A DNA stretch of 37,617 bases from Geoglobus sp. (GTDB taxonomy: Archaea; Halobacteriota; Archaeoglobi; Archaeoglobales; Archaeoglobaceae): NCBI GenBank assembly GCA_015522195.1, contig WAMS01000081.1, positions 1 to 37,617 on the forward strand. Direction: 5' to 3'. Under the pieces are notes generated by a model, which did no database searches, was not told the DNA's origin, and was given only the letters and a program-made list of their open reading frames with translations. Of the stretch, positions 16,811 through 26,102 are shown piece by piece (positions within the stretch are counted from its first letter, which is position 1; each line of letters starts with the position of its first letter). The position numbers were made by a program, and so were the translations under genes.

Positions 16811-17821
16811 ATGACAGGCTCTGTGCATGGAGACATTTTCGAGATGTATCTTTCAAAGGGAATGAAAGTTCTGGATTTTGCCTCCAATCTGAATCCATTC
16901 CCACCGAGAGATCTGAAGGAAAAGATAATCTCCTCCATTGAAAACTCCTTTTTCTATCCTCAAAACAATTACAGCACGCTTGTGGATACGATTTCTTCAT
17001 CGACAGGATGGGAGAGGGAGAATGTGGTATTCGGAAATGGATCAATTGAGCTCATAGAGTTCTTTTTCAGAATGCTCAAAAGAGATGTCGCAATAGTTCA
17101 GCCAACCTTTACAGAATACGAGAGATTTGCAGGAATTCAAGGTTTGAGGGTTACCCACCTCAAATGGGATATTGATGAGATCATCCATTTTGTCAGAGAA
17201 AGAGAGCCTGAAGCTCTTGTAATTTGCAATCCAAACAACCCAACAGGAGAATTTTTCAGAAAGCATGAGATGTTGGAGATGTCCGAGTGCTGCATTTCAT
17301 CAGAAACCAAGTTCATGGTGGATCAGGCTTTCATGGATTTTGTTAAACCTCACGATGTCCATGCATTTCAGATAAGGTCTCTCACAAAAATTCTCGGAGT
17401 TCCCGGGCTGAGATTTGGGTACGGCTTTTTTCCTGATGATTACGGAAGGTTATTTCATGAAACGAGAATGCCATGGAATGTAAATGGCATAGCAAAGGCT
17501 GTGGCTGAGGAGTACCTTCCAAGGCTCAGGGCCATATCCAGATATGTCAGAAAAAGAATATCGAAGGAAAGAGATCATTTAAAAAAAGGACTCAGAAGTC
17601 TTGGAATCGCCTCAACAGGAAAGGCAAATTTTTTGCTGTGCCACAGCATCCACAAAGCCGATGAAATTTTCCGTTTTCTTGAAAAGAAGGGAATAATAAT
17701 ACGAAAATGCAGTGATTTCAGAGGTCTTACAGATAACCACTTCAGAGTTGCTGTGAGAAAAAGAAATGAAAACAGGATCCTTCTAAAAAGCTTAGAGGTA
17801 TTTGTTCAGGAAAATTCCTAA
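16811..17821 (+). CDS. PLP-dependent class I/II aminotransferase (histidinol-phosphate aminotransferase / CobD-like)
   Basis: GDIFEMYLSKGMKVLDFASNLNPFPP, VVFGNGSIELIEFF, VICNPNNPTGEFF, SLTKILGVPGLRFGYGF (PLP Lys). Start ATG 16811 preferred over 16751. Confidence 0.88.
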   Translation: MTGSVHGDIFEMYLSKGMKVLDFASNLNPFPPRDLKEKIISSIENSFFYPQNNYSTLVDTISSSTGWERENVVFGNGSIELIEFFFRMLKRDVAIVQPTFTEYERFAGIQGLRVTHLKWDIDEIIHFVREREPEALVICNPNNPTGEFFRKHEMLEMSECCISSETKFMVDQAFMDFVKPHDVHAFQIRSLTKILGVPGLRFGYGFFPDDYGRLFHETRMPWNVNGIAKAVAEEYLPRLRAISRYVRKRISKERDHLKKGLRSLGIASTGKANFLLCHSIHKADEIFRFLEKKGIIIRKCSDFRGLTDNHFRVAVRKRNENRILLKSLEVFVQENS

Positions 17822-18640
17822 GGTTTTTCTTGTATCCTCTGTTATTTTATCGGGGCTTGTTGTTATGGCAAATTTAAGAGCTTCACTGCATTCACACTCC
17901 CTTTTTTCAGGCAATGATGGGATCAGCTTTCTCAGGATTTTCTTGACATTCTCCTCATTCTTTGCAGCATTTTCGAGCACGGTCTTCACATCAACAGGCT
18001 CATCCTTCCACACATCGTAATCTGTTATTGTCGCAATTGTAAGATAGCACATCTCAGTCTCCCTTGCAAGCTTTGCCTCAGGCAAGGCTGTCATGCCAAT
18101 GATGTCAAATCCGAGCTGTCTGTAAACGTTCGACTCTGCCTTTGTTGAAAACTGAGGGCCTTCGATGCAGACGTATGTACCTTTCGGATGGTAATCAATC
18201 CCAAGGTTTTCGAGCACGTCAATCGCTGCTTCTCTCATCTCGCTGCAGAACGGATCGGCCATTCCAACATGAACGACGACATCTTCAAAAAATGTGTCCT
18301 TCCTGTGCTTGGTTCTGTCGTAAATTTGATCCGGGATTACTATGTCAAGGGGTTTGAGCTCTTCTTTCAGAGATCCTACAGCGGCAACGCTTACAATTCT
18401 GCTCACTCCAATCTTTCTGAGAGCATATATGTTTGCTCTGTATGGAACATGCGTTGGAGAGTAAACATGCCCCCTTCCATGTCTGGGCAGGAATGCAACA
18501 TTTCTTCCTTCAAACTCCCCTACCAGTAATCTGTCAGATGGCTTTCCGAATGGTGTGTCAACATCCACCTCTTTCACGTTTTCAAAGGCATCGCTGTCAT
18601 AAACTCCTGTCCCGCCAATAATAGCTATCTCAGCCTTCAT
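17792..18640 (-). CDS. mtnP: S-methyl-5'-thioadenosine/purine nucleoside phosphorylase
   Basis: 282 aa; IAIIGGTGVYDSDAF, FLPRHGRGHVYSPTHVPYRANIYALRKIGV, TYVCIEGPQFSTKAES, DIIGMTALPEAKLARE. Confidence 0.93.
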   Translation of the reverse strand: MKAEIAIIGGTGVYDSDAFENVKEVDVDTPFGKPSDRLLVGEFEGRNVAFLPRHGRGHVYSPTHVPYRANIYALRKIGVSRIVSVAAVGSLKEELKPLDIVIPDQIYDRTKHRKDTFFEDVVVHVGMADPFCSEMREAAIDVLENLGIDYHPKGTYVCIEGPQFSTKAESNVYRQLGFDIIGMTALPEAKLARETEMCYLTIATITDYDVWKDEPVDVKTVLENAAKNEENVKKILRKLIPSLPEKRECECSEALKFAITTSPDKITEDTRKTLGIFLNKYL

Positions 18641-19341
18641 TCTTTCAGCCTCCAGAATACCTTGTCATCCTTAACAATTCTCTCGACAATACTCCTTCTT
18701 TCCATCTCACTCAGAATTTCAAAAAATCTCCGGGGCTGGGCGATTTCAAGGTAAATCGGATCGATCTGGTGGTACTCATACAGACCCCACTTTATGTCCC
18801 ACTCTCCCCACAGCTTTTCCTTATCCTTAGCAAGGAGCCTTGATATGAGCTCAACCATGTCCTCTATGAAGTTCCACGGGAAAACAACCCATGCCCACTC
18901 CTCCATGTACTCTCCGAAGTAATCGGGGGTGAAGCGTGATGTATAGAGAAGCTGAAGAGTGGCAGTTTTGACCTCCCTTGCATCATTCTCCTCTACATGC
19001 TCCTTTGCCCTCATGAGACTCTTTCCTGTATCGGCAATATCATCAACAATCAGCACCCTCTTCTCCGTAACGCTGTCTTCAGGCAGTGGATACTTTATCT
19101 TCACCTCACCGCTCTGCTTTGCGGTGCCAACATAATGCTCTATTTTGAGGCTTGTCAGATCGTCAAGACCGAGAAGATCGCAAAGAACTCTTCCAGCAAA
19201 CCATCCACCTCTTGCAAGAGCAACGATTATTTCAGGCTCAAAGCCATCCTCCTTAACCTGCTCGGCAACCCTTCTGCACAGACCATCCATGTACTCCCAG
19301 TTTGTTACAACGCACTTGAACTTGTCAGGAAACGCATCCAT
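18637..19341 (-). CDS. Phosphoribosyltransferase (xanthine/guanine PRTase-like)
   Basis: 234 aa; IIVALARGGWFAGRVLCDLL and PRPP loop VLIVDDIADTGKSL. Confidence 0.88.
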   Translation of the reverse strand: MDAFPDKFKCVVTNWEYMDGLCRRVAEQVKEDGFEPEIIVALARGGWFAGRVLCDLLGLDDLTSLKIEHYVGTAKQSGEVKIKYPLPEDSVTEKRVLIVDDIADTGKSLMRAKEHVEENDAREVKTATLQLLYTSRFTPDYFGEYMEEWAWVVFPWNFIEDMVELISRLLAKDKEKLWGEWDIKWGLYEYHQIDPIYLEIAQPRRFFEILSEMERRSIVERIVKDDKVFWRLKE

Positions 19342-19427
19342 CCTATCACCCTCCCATACTGCAATTTCAACGATTTAACACTTCCGATAAGAAACTAAAT
19401 ATACACCACCCTTCCGTATACAAACCT

Positions 19428-20207
19428 GTGAAGCAGAAGGTAGCAGACTACATGACAAGAAACGTCATAACACTCACCCCTGAAAGCACAGTTGATGATG
19501 CCATAAAAATTATAGAAAAGACCGGACATGATGGGTTCCCTGTTGTGGAGAAAGATGGAACCCTTGTCGGATACATCTCATCCTTGGATCTTCTGAAAAA
19601 AGATCTTAAAACCAGGATTGGGGAAGTCATGACCAGATCTCTTTATGTGGCCAGAGAGTACATGGACCTCAAGGATGCTGCAAGGGTGATGTTCAGAACC
19701 GGTCATTCTAAGCTCCCGGTTGTTGATGAAAATGGGAAGATCAAGGGAATAATCACCAACACCGACATAATACGAAGCCAGATTGAAAGAGCAGACCCTA
19801 CAAAGGTAAAAAAGCTCAAAGAGACCATCGAGAAAGTCCATGGGACTGAAATCAGAACCTACAATGGCAGGGTTCCAATTGACAGGCTTATACCAACTCA
19901 GACCAAGATCTTTGCCGATGAGCTCAGAGGGAGGGTCTATGAGATAAAGAGAGGTCTGGCAGAACCGATTATAGTTATAAAAAAGAATGGGAATTATTAC
20001 CTTGTTGATGGCCATCACAGGGTTGTTGCTGCGAAGAAGCTTGGCATAGATGAGCTTGAAGCTTACATTCTTGAAGTTCCGGATAATGTTGAACTTGGCA
20101 TGGAAAAGCTTGTAAAGAAAAAAGGTATCAGGTCAATCAAAGATATTGAGGTAATTGAAGACACACCCCATCCACTGGTTGAGATTACATTCAAGAATTC
20201 AAAGTGA
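19428..20207 (+). CDS. CBS-domain pair fused to ParB-like (ParB/Srx-fold) domain
   Basis: 259 aa; two CBS motifs (VADYMTRNVITLTPESTVDDAIKIIEKTGHDGFPVV; IGEVMTRSLYVAREYMDLKDAARVMFRTGHSKLPVV), then IPTQTKIFADELRGRVYEIKRGLAEPIIVIKKNGNYYLVDGHHRVVAAKKLGI. Confidence 0.9.
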   Translation: MKQKVADYMTRNVITLTPESTVDDAIKIIEKTGHDGFPVVEKDGTLVGYISSLDLLKKDLKTRIGEVMTRSLYVAREYMDLKDAARVMFRTGHSKLPVVDENGKIKGIITNTDIIRSQIERADPTKVKKLKETIEKVHGTEIRTYNGRVPIDRLIPTQTKIFADELRGRVYEIKRGLAEPIIVIKKNGNYYLVDGHHRVVAAKKLGIDELEAYILEVPDNVELGMEKLVKKKGIRSIKDIEVIEDTPHPLVEITFKNSK

Positions 20208-20491
20208 TTGAAATGCTGGATGAGCTTTTTGAGGTGATAGAGGAGAGGAAGAGATACCCAAGTGAAAACTCATACACAGCCAGACTTATCTACCATGACA
20301 GGGGAATAAACGGAATTCTTGAAAAAATGGGAGAGGAGTTCACAGAGCTTCTGCTGGCTGTTAAAGATGGCAGAAAAAATGAGATAATTCATGAAACTGC
20401 AGATTTAATGTACCACATACTTGTAATGCTTTCCGCTCTTGAAATAAGGCTGGAGGAGATTTATGATGAACTCCGAAGGAGGAGAAGGTAA
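20204..20491 (+). CDS. hisE: Phosphoribosyl-ATP pyrophosphatase
   Basis: 95 aa; LDELFEVIEERKRYPSENSYTARLIYHDRGINGILEKMGEEFTELLLAVKD...HETADLMYHILVML. Confidence 0.93.
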   Translation: MIEMLDELFEVIEERKRYPSENSYTARLIYHDRGINGILEKMGEEFTELLLAVKDGRKNEIIHETADLMYHILVMLSALEIRLEEIYDELRRRRR

Positions 20492-20495
20492 TTAC

Positions 20496-20756
20496 GTGAT
20501 CTGGACGGTCAATCTTGACAGAAAAAAAAGCAGAAATGAAGGCAGAAGAATTCCCAGAAGGTTTGCAGTTCCCAATGTCAGAATTGAGGAGATGGCAAAG
20601 GCATGTGAAGCTCTCGGGTTGAGGTATGAGGTGGAGAAGAAGAAATACCCGAGATGCTGGTGGGAAGATGGGGGCCGGATTAGGGTGGAAAGAAGAATGA
20701 AAAAAACCGAGTTAATGATAAAGCTTGCAGAAAAGATCAGGGAAATAAGGGAATGA
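20496..20756 (+). CDS. srp19: Signal recognition particle subunit SRP19
   Basis: VIWTVNLDRKKSRNEGRRIPRRFAVPNVRIEEMAKACEALGLRYEVEKKKYPRCWWEDGGRIRV. GTG 20496 sits after a strong aaggaggagaagg SD just beyond the hisE stop; track start is 20463. Confidence 0.92.
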   Translation: MIWTVNLDRKKSRNEGRRIPRRFAVPNVRIEEMAKACEALGLRYEVEKKKYPRCWWEDGGRIRVERRMKKTELMIKLAEKIREIRE

Positions 20757-21733
20757 AGCTTATATTTTATTTGAGTGGAGATTTTGAGGAACTTGCAGAA
20801 ATTGAGGCTGAAACCTTTTTTGAAATCTTCGGTGGAAGGACAGTTGAAAAGGGCAGTCAGATAGCTGTGGGAGAGTGCTCTGATGAGATCTTAAATCATT
20901 TAAGCAAATTCGGTCTGATTCATGAGGTAAGCAAGCATCTGTTCTCGTGCAGATCGTTGAAAGAGCTTGAAGATGAATTTCACAATCTGAAAATTCCGGA
21001 AGGAAAGATATGTGTAAGGGTGAAGAACATTGGAAGAAAAAAGGTAGATTCAATGAAGCTTGAGAGGGAGCTCGGAGCCATACTGTGGAGAAGGGGTGCA
21101 GAAATAAGTGTTTCCAGGCCTCAGCATGTAATCAGAGTATATTTTTCAGACAGAATTCATGCCGGATTGCTCATTCGTGAAACCAACAGAAAGCAGTTTC
21201 TTCTGAGAAGACCGGATTTGAAACCATTCTTCCGGCCCGGAGCGATTCTGCCCAGAATTGCGAGAAGTCTTGTGAACACTGCAGGGATAAAAGAAGGAAT
21301 CCTCCTTGACCCAATGTGTGGAACAGGCACAATTTTGATTGAAGCGGGTTTGATGGGTCTTGAGTTCATCGGTTTTGAGGCTTACAGGAAAATAGCTGAT
21401 GGCTGTGCTGTAAATCTGAAATACTACGGTCTTCCTGCAAACGTTATGGCTGGGGACGTGAGGAAAATGTGTCTGAAGGATGAGGTGGTTGATGGAATTG
21501 TTACGGATTTCCCGTATCTACAGTCCACAAAGACCCTCGGCGAGATTCACGAGCTTTACACTCTTGCGTTTCAGGAATTTGAACGAGTTGTGAAAAGAAA
21601 AAAGAGAATCATTTTTCTGACTAATCTCGATGTCGATGAGCTTGCATCGGAGCATTTCTGTGTAGAGCACAAAATTCATCAGAAGTTGCATAAAAGTCTT
21701 ACAAGACGGATTTATATTTGCAGAAAACGCTGA
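20753..21733 (+). CDS. THUMP-type tRNA (guanine-N2-) methyltransferase (Trm-G10-like)
   Basis: 326 aa; RVYFSDRIHAGLLIRETNRKQFLLRRPDLKPFFRPGAILPRIARSLVN, LLDPMCGTGTILIEA, VTDFPYL motif. Confidence 0.9.
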   Translation: MKLIFYLSGDFEELAEIEAETFFEIFGGRTVEKGSQIAVGECSDEILNHLSKFGLIHEVSKHLFSCRSLKELEDEFHNLKIPEGKICVRVKNIGRKKVDSMKLERELGAILWRRGAEISVSRPQHVIRVYFSDRIHAGLLIRETNRKQFLLRRPDLKPFFRPGAILPRIARSLVNTAGIKEGILLDPMCGTGTILIEAGLMGLEFIGFEAYRKIADGCAVNLKYYGLPANVMAGDVRKMCLKDEVVDGIVTDFPYLQSTKTLGEIHELYTLAFQEFERVVKRKKRIIFLTNLDVDELASEHFCVEHKIHQKLHKSLTRRIYICRKR

Positions 21734-21804
21734 ATTGTTTTTGGTTTGAAAGCAGCAGAGATCTGCTTCGAATTATTTAAATTGCGTATCCTTCAATTCG
21801 TTGT

Positions 21805-22638
21805 GTGGAAGGTCTGCTGTATGCTTTTGCTGCATCGATATTCTGGGGAATAAATGGAATATTACTCAGGGTAGGGCTGGAGAGAGAGGACGTTCTCTCA
21901 TCTACAATGACGGTCATGCTCACAGGATCATTTTTAACGTTTCTTGTTTCCCTGAATGATCTCAGCACAACCTCTTTCCATCCAGACAAGGTTATTTTTT
22001 TGATTGCTGCAGGCTTTATCTCATATTTCATCGCCAGGGCCGTCATATACAGATCCATTCCCATAGTCGGTTCTTCGAGGGCCTACTCAGCATCATCAAC
22101 AAGAATCCTCTTTTCAGCCATGCTCGGGGTTTTAATCCTGAAAGAGGAGATGAATCTCCTTGTTTTATCCGGAACACTGCTGATGGTTTCAGGACTCTAC
22201 ATCTTCACAACAGAAGAAATCAATGTACGGGAATTTGGGATTTCTGTTGCTGGTGGATTCCTTTTTGGGATTTCAACACTCCTGATAAAACTCGGAATGC
22301 TTGAAAGTGTGTTCATAAGCCTCACCATCGCCACATTTTCGGGATTTATTTTTCTGGCCTTTTTCTGCATTCTGACAGGAAGATTTCGTCTTGTTAAAAA
22401 CAGGCACATCTTTTTTTCATCCATCACTCTTACATCGGGAAATGTCCTTTTTTACTACTCACTCAAAATGTCCCCACTGGTAATTGCGATTCCGGTATCG
22501 AATCTCTATCCTCTGATAACTGCGTTTATCGGTTATTTTGCGATAAGAGATCTTGAAAAATCAGGATTAAAAACACTAATTGCATCTCTTGTTACTGTTT
22601 CCGGTTCGGTTCTGGTTTCTGTAGGCTACTTTCAGTGA
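21805..22638 (+). CDS. EamA/DMT superfamily transporter
   Basis: 277 aa multi-TM; FAASIFWGINGILLRVGLEREDVLSSTM and repeated EamA halves. Confidence 0.85.
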   Translation: MEGLLYAFAASIFWGINGILLRVGLEREDVLSSTMTVMLTGSFLTFLVSLNDLSTTSFHPDKVIFLIAAGFISYFIARAVIYRSIPIVGSSRAYSASSTRILFSAMLGVLILKEEMNLLVLSGTLLMVSGLYIFTTEEINVREFGISVAGGFLFGISTLLIKLGMLESVFISLTIATFSGFIFLAFFCILTGRFRLVKNRHIFFSSITLTSGNVLFYYSLKMSPLVIAIPVSNLYPLITAFIGYFAIRDLEKSGLKTLIASLVTVSGSVLVSVGYFQ

Positions 22639-22689
22639 ACAAAACAGGGAAACCATCATTTTTAAATATGAAATTGTGAATATTAAACC

Positions 22690-23415
22690 ATGGAAATTGA
22701 AATGAAAAAGGAAAGGGGTGTAGATAAATTTGCAAGGTTTGACAGGGAATTTCTGAGGAGCATCGGGATGTTCCAGAAACCGAGAGGATTCAGAACTGAG
22801 ATAGGTGAGGAAGAACTCCTTCACGATCTTGAGAGGTACAGGGATTTTGCAATGAAACTTGGATGCAGTGACGCCAAAATAATACCGGCCTCGGCTGTGA
22901 AGGTTGACGAGAGGCTGAGATTGAAATGCAGAATCTCAGTCTGCCATCACTACAACAACTGCGTGAACTGCCCTCCTCACAGCCCGACGGCTGAGGAAAT
23001 TGAGAGAATCCTGCCAAAGTACAGATATGCGATAGTGATAAAGAGGGATGTTGATCCAAAAGATGATTTTGTTGATCCCAGAAAAGATGAGGACATCGCC
23101 AGACATTACAGAAAGAACATGGAAACTGTTGGACTGCTTGAGGCTCAGGCTTTCAGTGATGGATACTACTTTGCCATGGGTTTTGCAGGTGGCTCATGTC
23201 AGCATGCTCTATGCATGATGCAGCCCTGCAGCGTTCTGCAGGGAAAGAGATGCAGATTTGTTCTGAAATCGCGACCTGCCATGGAGGCTGTCGGGATTGA
23301 TGTGGTTGATCTTGTCACAAAGCTGGGATGGGATCTTTATCCCGTTCGAGCCAGACCCATCCCACCAGACCAGTATCCGTGTGCCCATACATTTGGGATC
23401 GTCTTCATCCACTGA
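22690..23415 (+). CDS. DUF2284-type predicted metal-binding protein
   Basis: 241 aa; Cys-rich CRISVCHHYNNCVNCPPHSPTAEE and GGSCQHALCMMQPCSVLQGKRCRFVLKSRPAMEAVGIDV. Confidence 0.82.
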   Translation: MEIEMKKERGVDKFARFDREFLRSIGMFQKPRGFRTEIGEEELLHDLERYRDFAMKLGCSDAKIIPASAVKVDERLRLKCRISVCHHYNNCVNCPPHSPTAEEIERILPKYRYAIVIKRDVDPKDDFVDPRKDEDIARHYRKNMETVGLLEAQAFSDGYYFAMGFAGGSCQHALCMMQPCSVLQGKRCRFVLKSRPAMEAVGIDVVDLVTKLGWDLYPVRARPIPPDQYPCAHTFGIVFIH

Positions 23416-23453
23416 CTCAAATTTAAAAATAAAATCAGAGATGGCAAAGCCTG

Positions 23454-24461
23454 TTAAATTATACCGAGAGTCTTGTTGGTCTTTCTGACACTCTCCCGTT
23501 TGTCTGCAAGCTCAAACATTGCTCTGATAGCGTCGATGTTTTCGGGGACAACTATCGCTTCCTGATGGATGGCCTGGGTTATGTAGAGTTCGCCGTCGTG
23601 GAAGTTTATGCTCTCCATCCACACGGCATTCTCAAACAGATCATATCTCAGTCTGTACTCTCTCGCAAACTCTACTATTCTTGCTGTAGAGGTGAACCCC
23701 TCTTCCTTAGAGAACAGCATTATTCTCGGTTCGTCCTGAAATCTTGCAATCACGTCTTCAGTCCTCACCTCGTCATCAGTCTCAACAGCAATGCTGTGCA
23801 GATGCATTAATGTTGTGGGTACCTTGAAGGCAGTGGTTACGATGTTCACATCAGGTAAAACCGTCTTCACGTCTTCAGCATGATGGGATGGAAGCCTGAC
23901 TGGATCGGGCATAATCCCGTTCTGCAAGCCTTTTCTGTCCTCCTTTGGATCCACAACTCTTCTGATCATAGTTGCTCTTACCTTTTTAATGCTGTACATA
24001 TCTCTGAGAATTGCAAGCACTCTCGCGAGACCTGTTGTGTTGCAGCTAACAACTCTCACAAAGTTTTTGCCAACAGCATCATCATAATTCGCAAGGGCAC
24101 TGAACGAGGTTTCAGCAACGCTTGCTTTTTCTCCTCCCTGAAAGACTGCTCTGAGTCCTGCTCTTTCATAGAGGGGTTTGTTCTCTGCTCCCACTTTGCC
24201 GGGAGAGCAGTCCACTACAACATCCGCCCTTTCGAGAAGGTCCTCTACCGTGCCTTTCACCTCGATTCCTGCCTTTTCAAAAACCTCCATTCGGTCTGGA
24301 ATTGCTGCATAGAGTGAGTACTTCTTGGCCCCCATTCTTGCCTCAAAGTCCGGCTTTGTCTTTGTGACTCCCACCACTTCCATATCATCCTGAAGGCTCA
24401 CTGCATCAGCAACCCTCTTTCCAATGGTGCCGTATCCGTTTATTGCAACCTTAACCTTCAT
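23454..24461 (-). CDS. gap: Type II glyceraldehyde-3-phosphate dehydrogenase (archaeal)
   Basis: 335 aa; VKVAINGYGTIGKRVADAVSLQDDMEVVGVTKTKPDFEA, VVSCNTTGLARVL catalytic Cys. Confidence 0.95.
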   Translation of the reverse strand: MKVKVAINGYGTIGKRVADAVSLQDDMEVVGVTKTKPDFEARMGAKKYSLYAAIPDRMEVFEKAGIEVKGTVEDLLERADVVVDCSPGKVGAENKPLYERAGLRAVFQGGEKASVAETSFSALANYDDAVGKNFVRVVSCNTTGLARVLAILRDMYSIKKVRATMIRRVVDPKEDRKGLQNGIMPDPVRLPSHHAEDVKTVLPDVNIVTTAFKVPTTLMHLHSIAVETDDEVRTEDVIARFQDEPRIMLFSKEEGFTSTARIVEFAREYRLRYDLFENAVWMESINFHDGELYITQAIHQEAIVVPENIDAIRAMFELADKRESVRKTNKTLGII

Positions 24462-24649
24462 TCTCCTCCCTCCACAACGATTTTATGGCCCCTGAAGTCC
24501 ATCAGCACAATTCTGCCCTTAACCTCGCCATACTCGCCAAGCAGCCCCCACATTTTAATCTTTCCATTTTCAACCTCAACCCTGACCACATCCTCCATCA
24601 CAATTTCTTCACTCTCACCCTTCTTGAGAATAACCCTCGACTCACACAT
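24458..24649 (-). CDS. CooT-family small protein (nickel-binding/RNA-binding annotation)
   Basis: 63 aa; MCESRVILKKGESEEIVMEDVVRVEVENGKIKMWGLLGEYGEVKGRIVLMDFRGHKIVVEGGE, the MCES/MCLS start of CooT-like proteins; overlaps gap start. Confidence 0.75.
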   Translation of the reverse strand: MCESRVILKKGESEEIVMEDVVRVEVENGKIKMWGLLGEYGEVKGRIVLMDFRGHKIVVEGGE

Positions 24650-24689
24650 GGTTTCAAGTGTGTGTCGGAATACTTAAATCCTCCTGGTA

Positions 24690-24968
24690 TTATCCTCCAG
24701 CTCTCTTGTAGATCAGTCTTTCTCTGAATTTTTTAAGGAGGTCATCTTCCGGAAATCTCACCTTGTAAAGTTCAAGACCAAAACATGACATGCCATGGTA
24801 CTCCACATCTATTGTCCCTCTCTCTGTTTCGAATCTGTTTTCATGCTCCACAAATTTAATTTTGAGTTCTTTCAAAACCTCTGCGATGAGCTCGATAATT
24901 TCCTCTTTTGTTATGCCGCATATCGCCTCTATACAACACACCTCGCTATCCTTGAGCTGTAAAGACAT
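24690..24968 (-). CDS. Small conserved hypothetical protein
   Basis: 92 aa; GITKEEIIELIAEVLKELKIKFVEHENRFETERGTIDVEYHGMSCFGLELYKVRFPEDDLLKKFRERLIYKR; overlaps end of the radical SAM gene on the same strand. Confidence 0.5.
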   Translation of the reverse strand: MSLQLKDSEVCCIEAICGITKEEIIELIAEVLKELKIKFVEHENRFETERGTIDVEYHGMSCFGLELYKVRFPEDDLLKKFRERLIYKRAGG

Positions 24969-26062
24969 TCAGAGCACGAAATCTTGTTTGCATAGCAGTC
25001 TATGTTCTGTTTTGCATACCAGCATCCTGATACGTAAGGACAGTCTGCACACCATGGAAAGCTGTCATCCATGTTTTTCCTGAGTCTCTCAAATTCCAGC
25101 TTGTTTTCAAATGCATCATCAATGCCGTCTTTTTTGAGATCTGCAAACACATACTCGTTCACGATCTTGAGATGTTCGTTGACGAATTCCTGGTGGGTGT
25201 AGGCAAAACTCATGCACGAACTGACCTTTCCGTCGACTCTCACAAAAATCATGTCCTCGTATGGACACTCTCTTGCTCTTGAATCTCCGAAAAACTCTGC
25301 CCTCTCAAAATCAATCCCGTATTCCCTTGCGATATCCATACTATCCTCAACAATTTTTTCCGCATGTCTTGCTTTTCTGATTCTGTCTCTCGACTCAACT
25401 ATGTAAGGGATATTTACAGAATATCCATGACTGTATATTTTTCCTATCAGGTTCTTATAGGCTTCCTTGAACCTTCCCTTACCTCTGCTCCAGTCCTTTA
25501 TTGCTGAAAGAATGAATCTGTCATCAATGTCTGAGATCATATCCACATTGAACCTGCTCCCCTCAAAATACAGAATTTTCCTGTAGATCTCCTCATCTCC
25601 TGCCACAACATTTGTGAGCTGAACATCTGCTCCACTTTCAGCAGAAATCCTGACAAGTTCAGGCAGAAAATTTATGTTGTCTGAGGTGACAACGATCTGG
25701 GTGATCGCCTTTTCTCCGGCGAGGTCAAGCTTCTCCTTTAGCTTCTCAAACACAAGCCCCCTTCTGTGTCTGGCATCAAAATCAAGAGAAATGGCAACTC
25801 TGTCAACCATCTCAAAAACCTCATCAAAAATGCCATTCACCATACCGTTTGTACTTATCAGGGTTTTTCCATTTATTGTCCTGAGATACTCCTTAAGATT
25901 CGGGTTCAGGAGAGGTTCACCATAGCCGTAGAGGATTATTTCGTCAGCGTCTGCAATCTTTTCAACGATATCCGGGGTAACATCAGAAAAACCGTTTCTT
26001 CTTCTGAAGCAGTATTCGCAATCAAGATTGCACGATGTGGTTACCTCGAGCTGAACCTTCAT
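24929..26062 (-). CDS. Radical SAM protein with SPASM-like Cys-rich C-terminus (possible AOR cofactor-modifying protein, CMO-like)
   Basis: 377 aa; VTTSCNLDCEYCFRRRNG (CxxxCxxC), C-terminal CADCPYVSGCWYAKQNIDCYANKISCSECL; next to AOR. Confidence 0.85.
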   Translation of the reverse strand: MKVQLEVTTSCNLDCEYCFRRRNGFSDVTPDIVEKIADADEIILYGYGEPLLNPNLKEYLRTINGKTLISTNGMVNGIFDEVFEMVDRVAISLDFDARHRRGLVFEKLKEKLDLAGEKAITQIVVTSDNINFLPELVRISAESGADVQLTNVVAGDEEIYRKILYFEGSRFNVDMISDIDDRFILSAIKDWSRGKGRFKEAYKNLIGKIYSHGYSVNIPYIVESRDRIRKARHAEKIVEDSMDIAREYGIDFERAEFFGDSRARECPYEDMIFVRVDGKVSSCMSFAYTHQEFVNEHLKIVNEYVFADLKKDGIDDAFENKLEFERLRKNMDDSFPWCADCPYVSGCWYAKQNIDCYANKISCSECLYSSRIARCVV

Positions 26063-26102
26063 TAAAAAATGGAAAGTCGGAAAGATGATATATACTTTTA
26101 TC

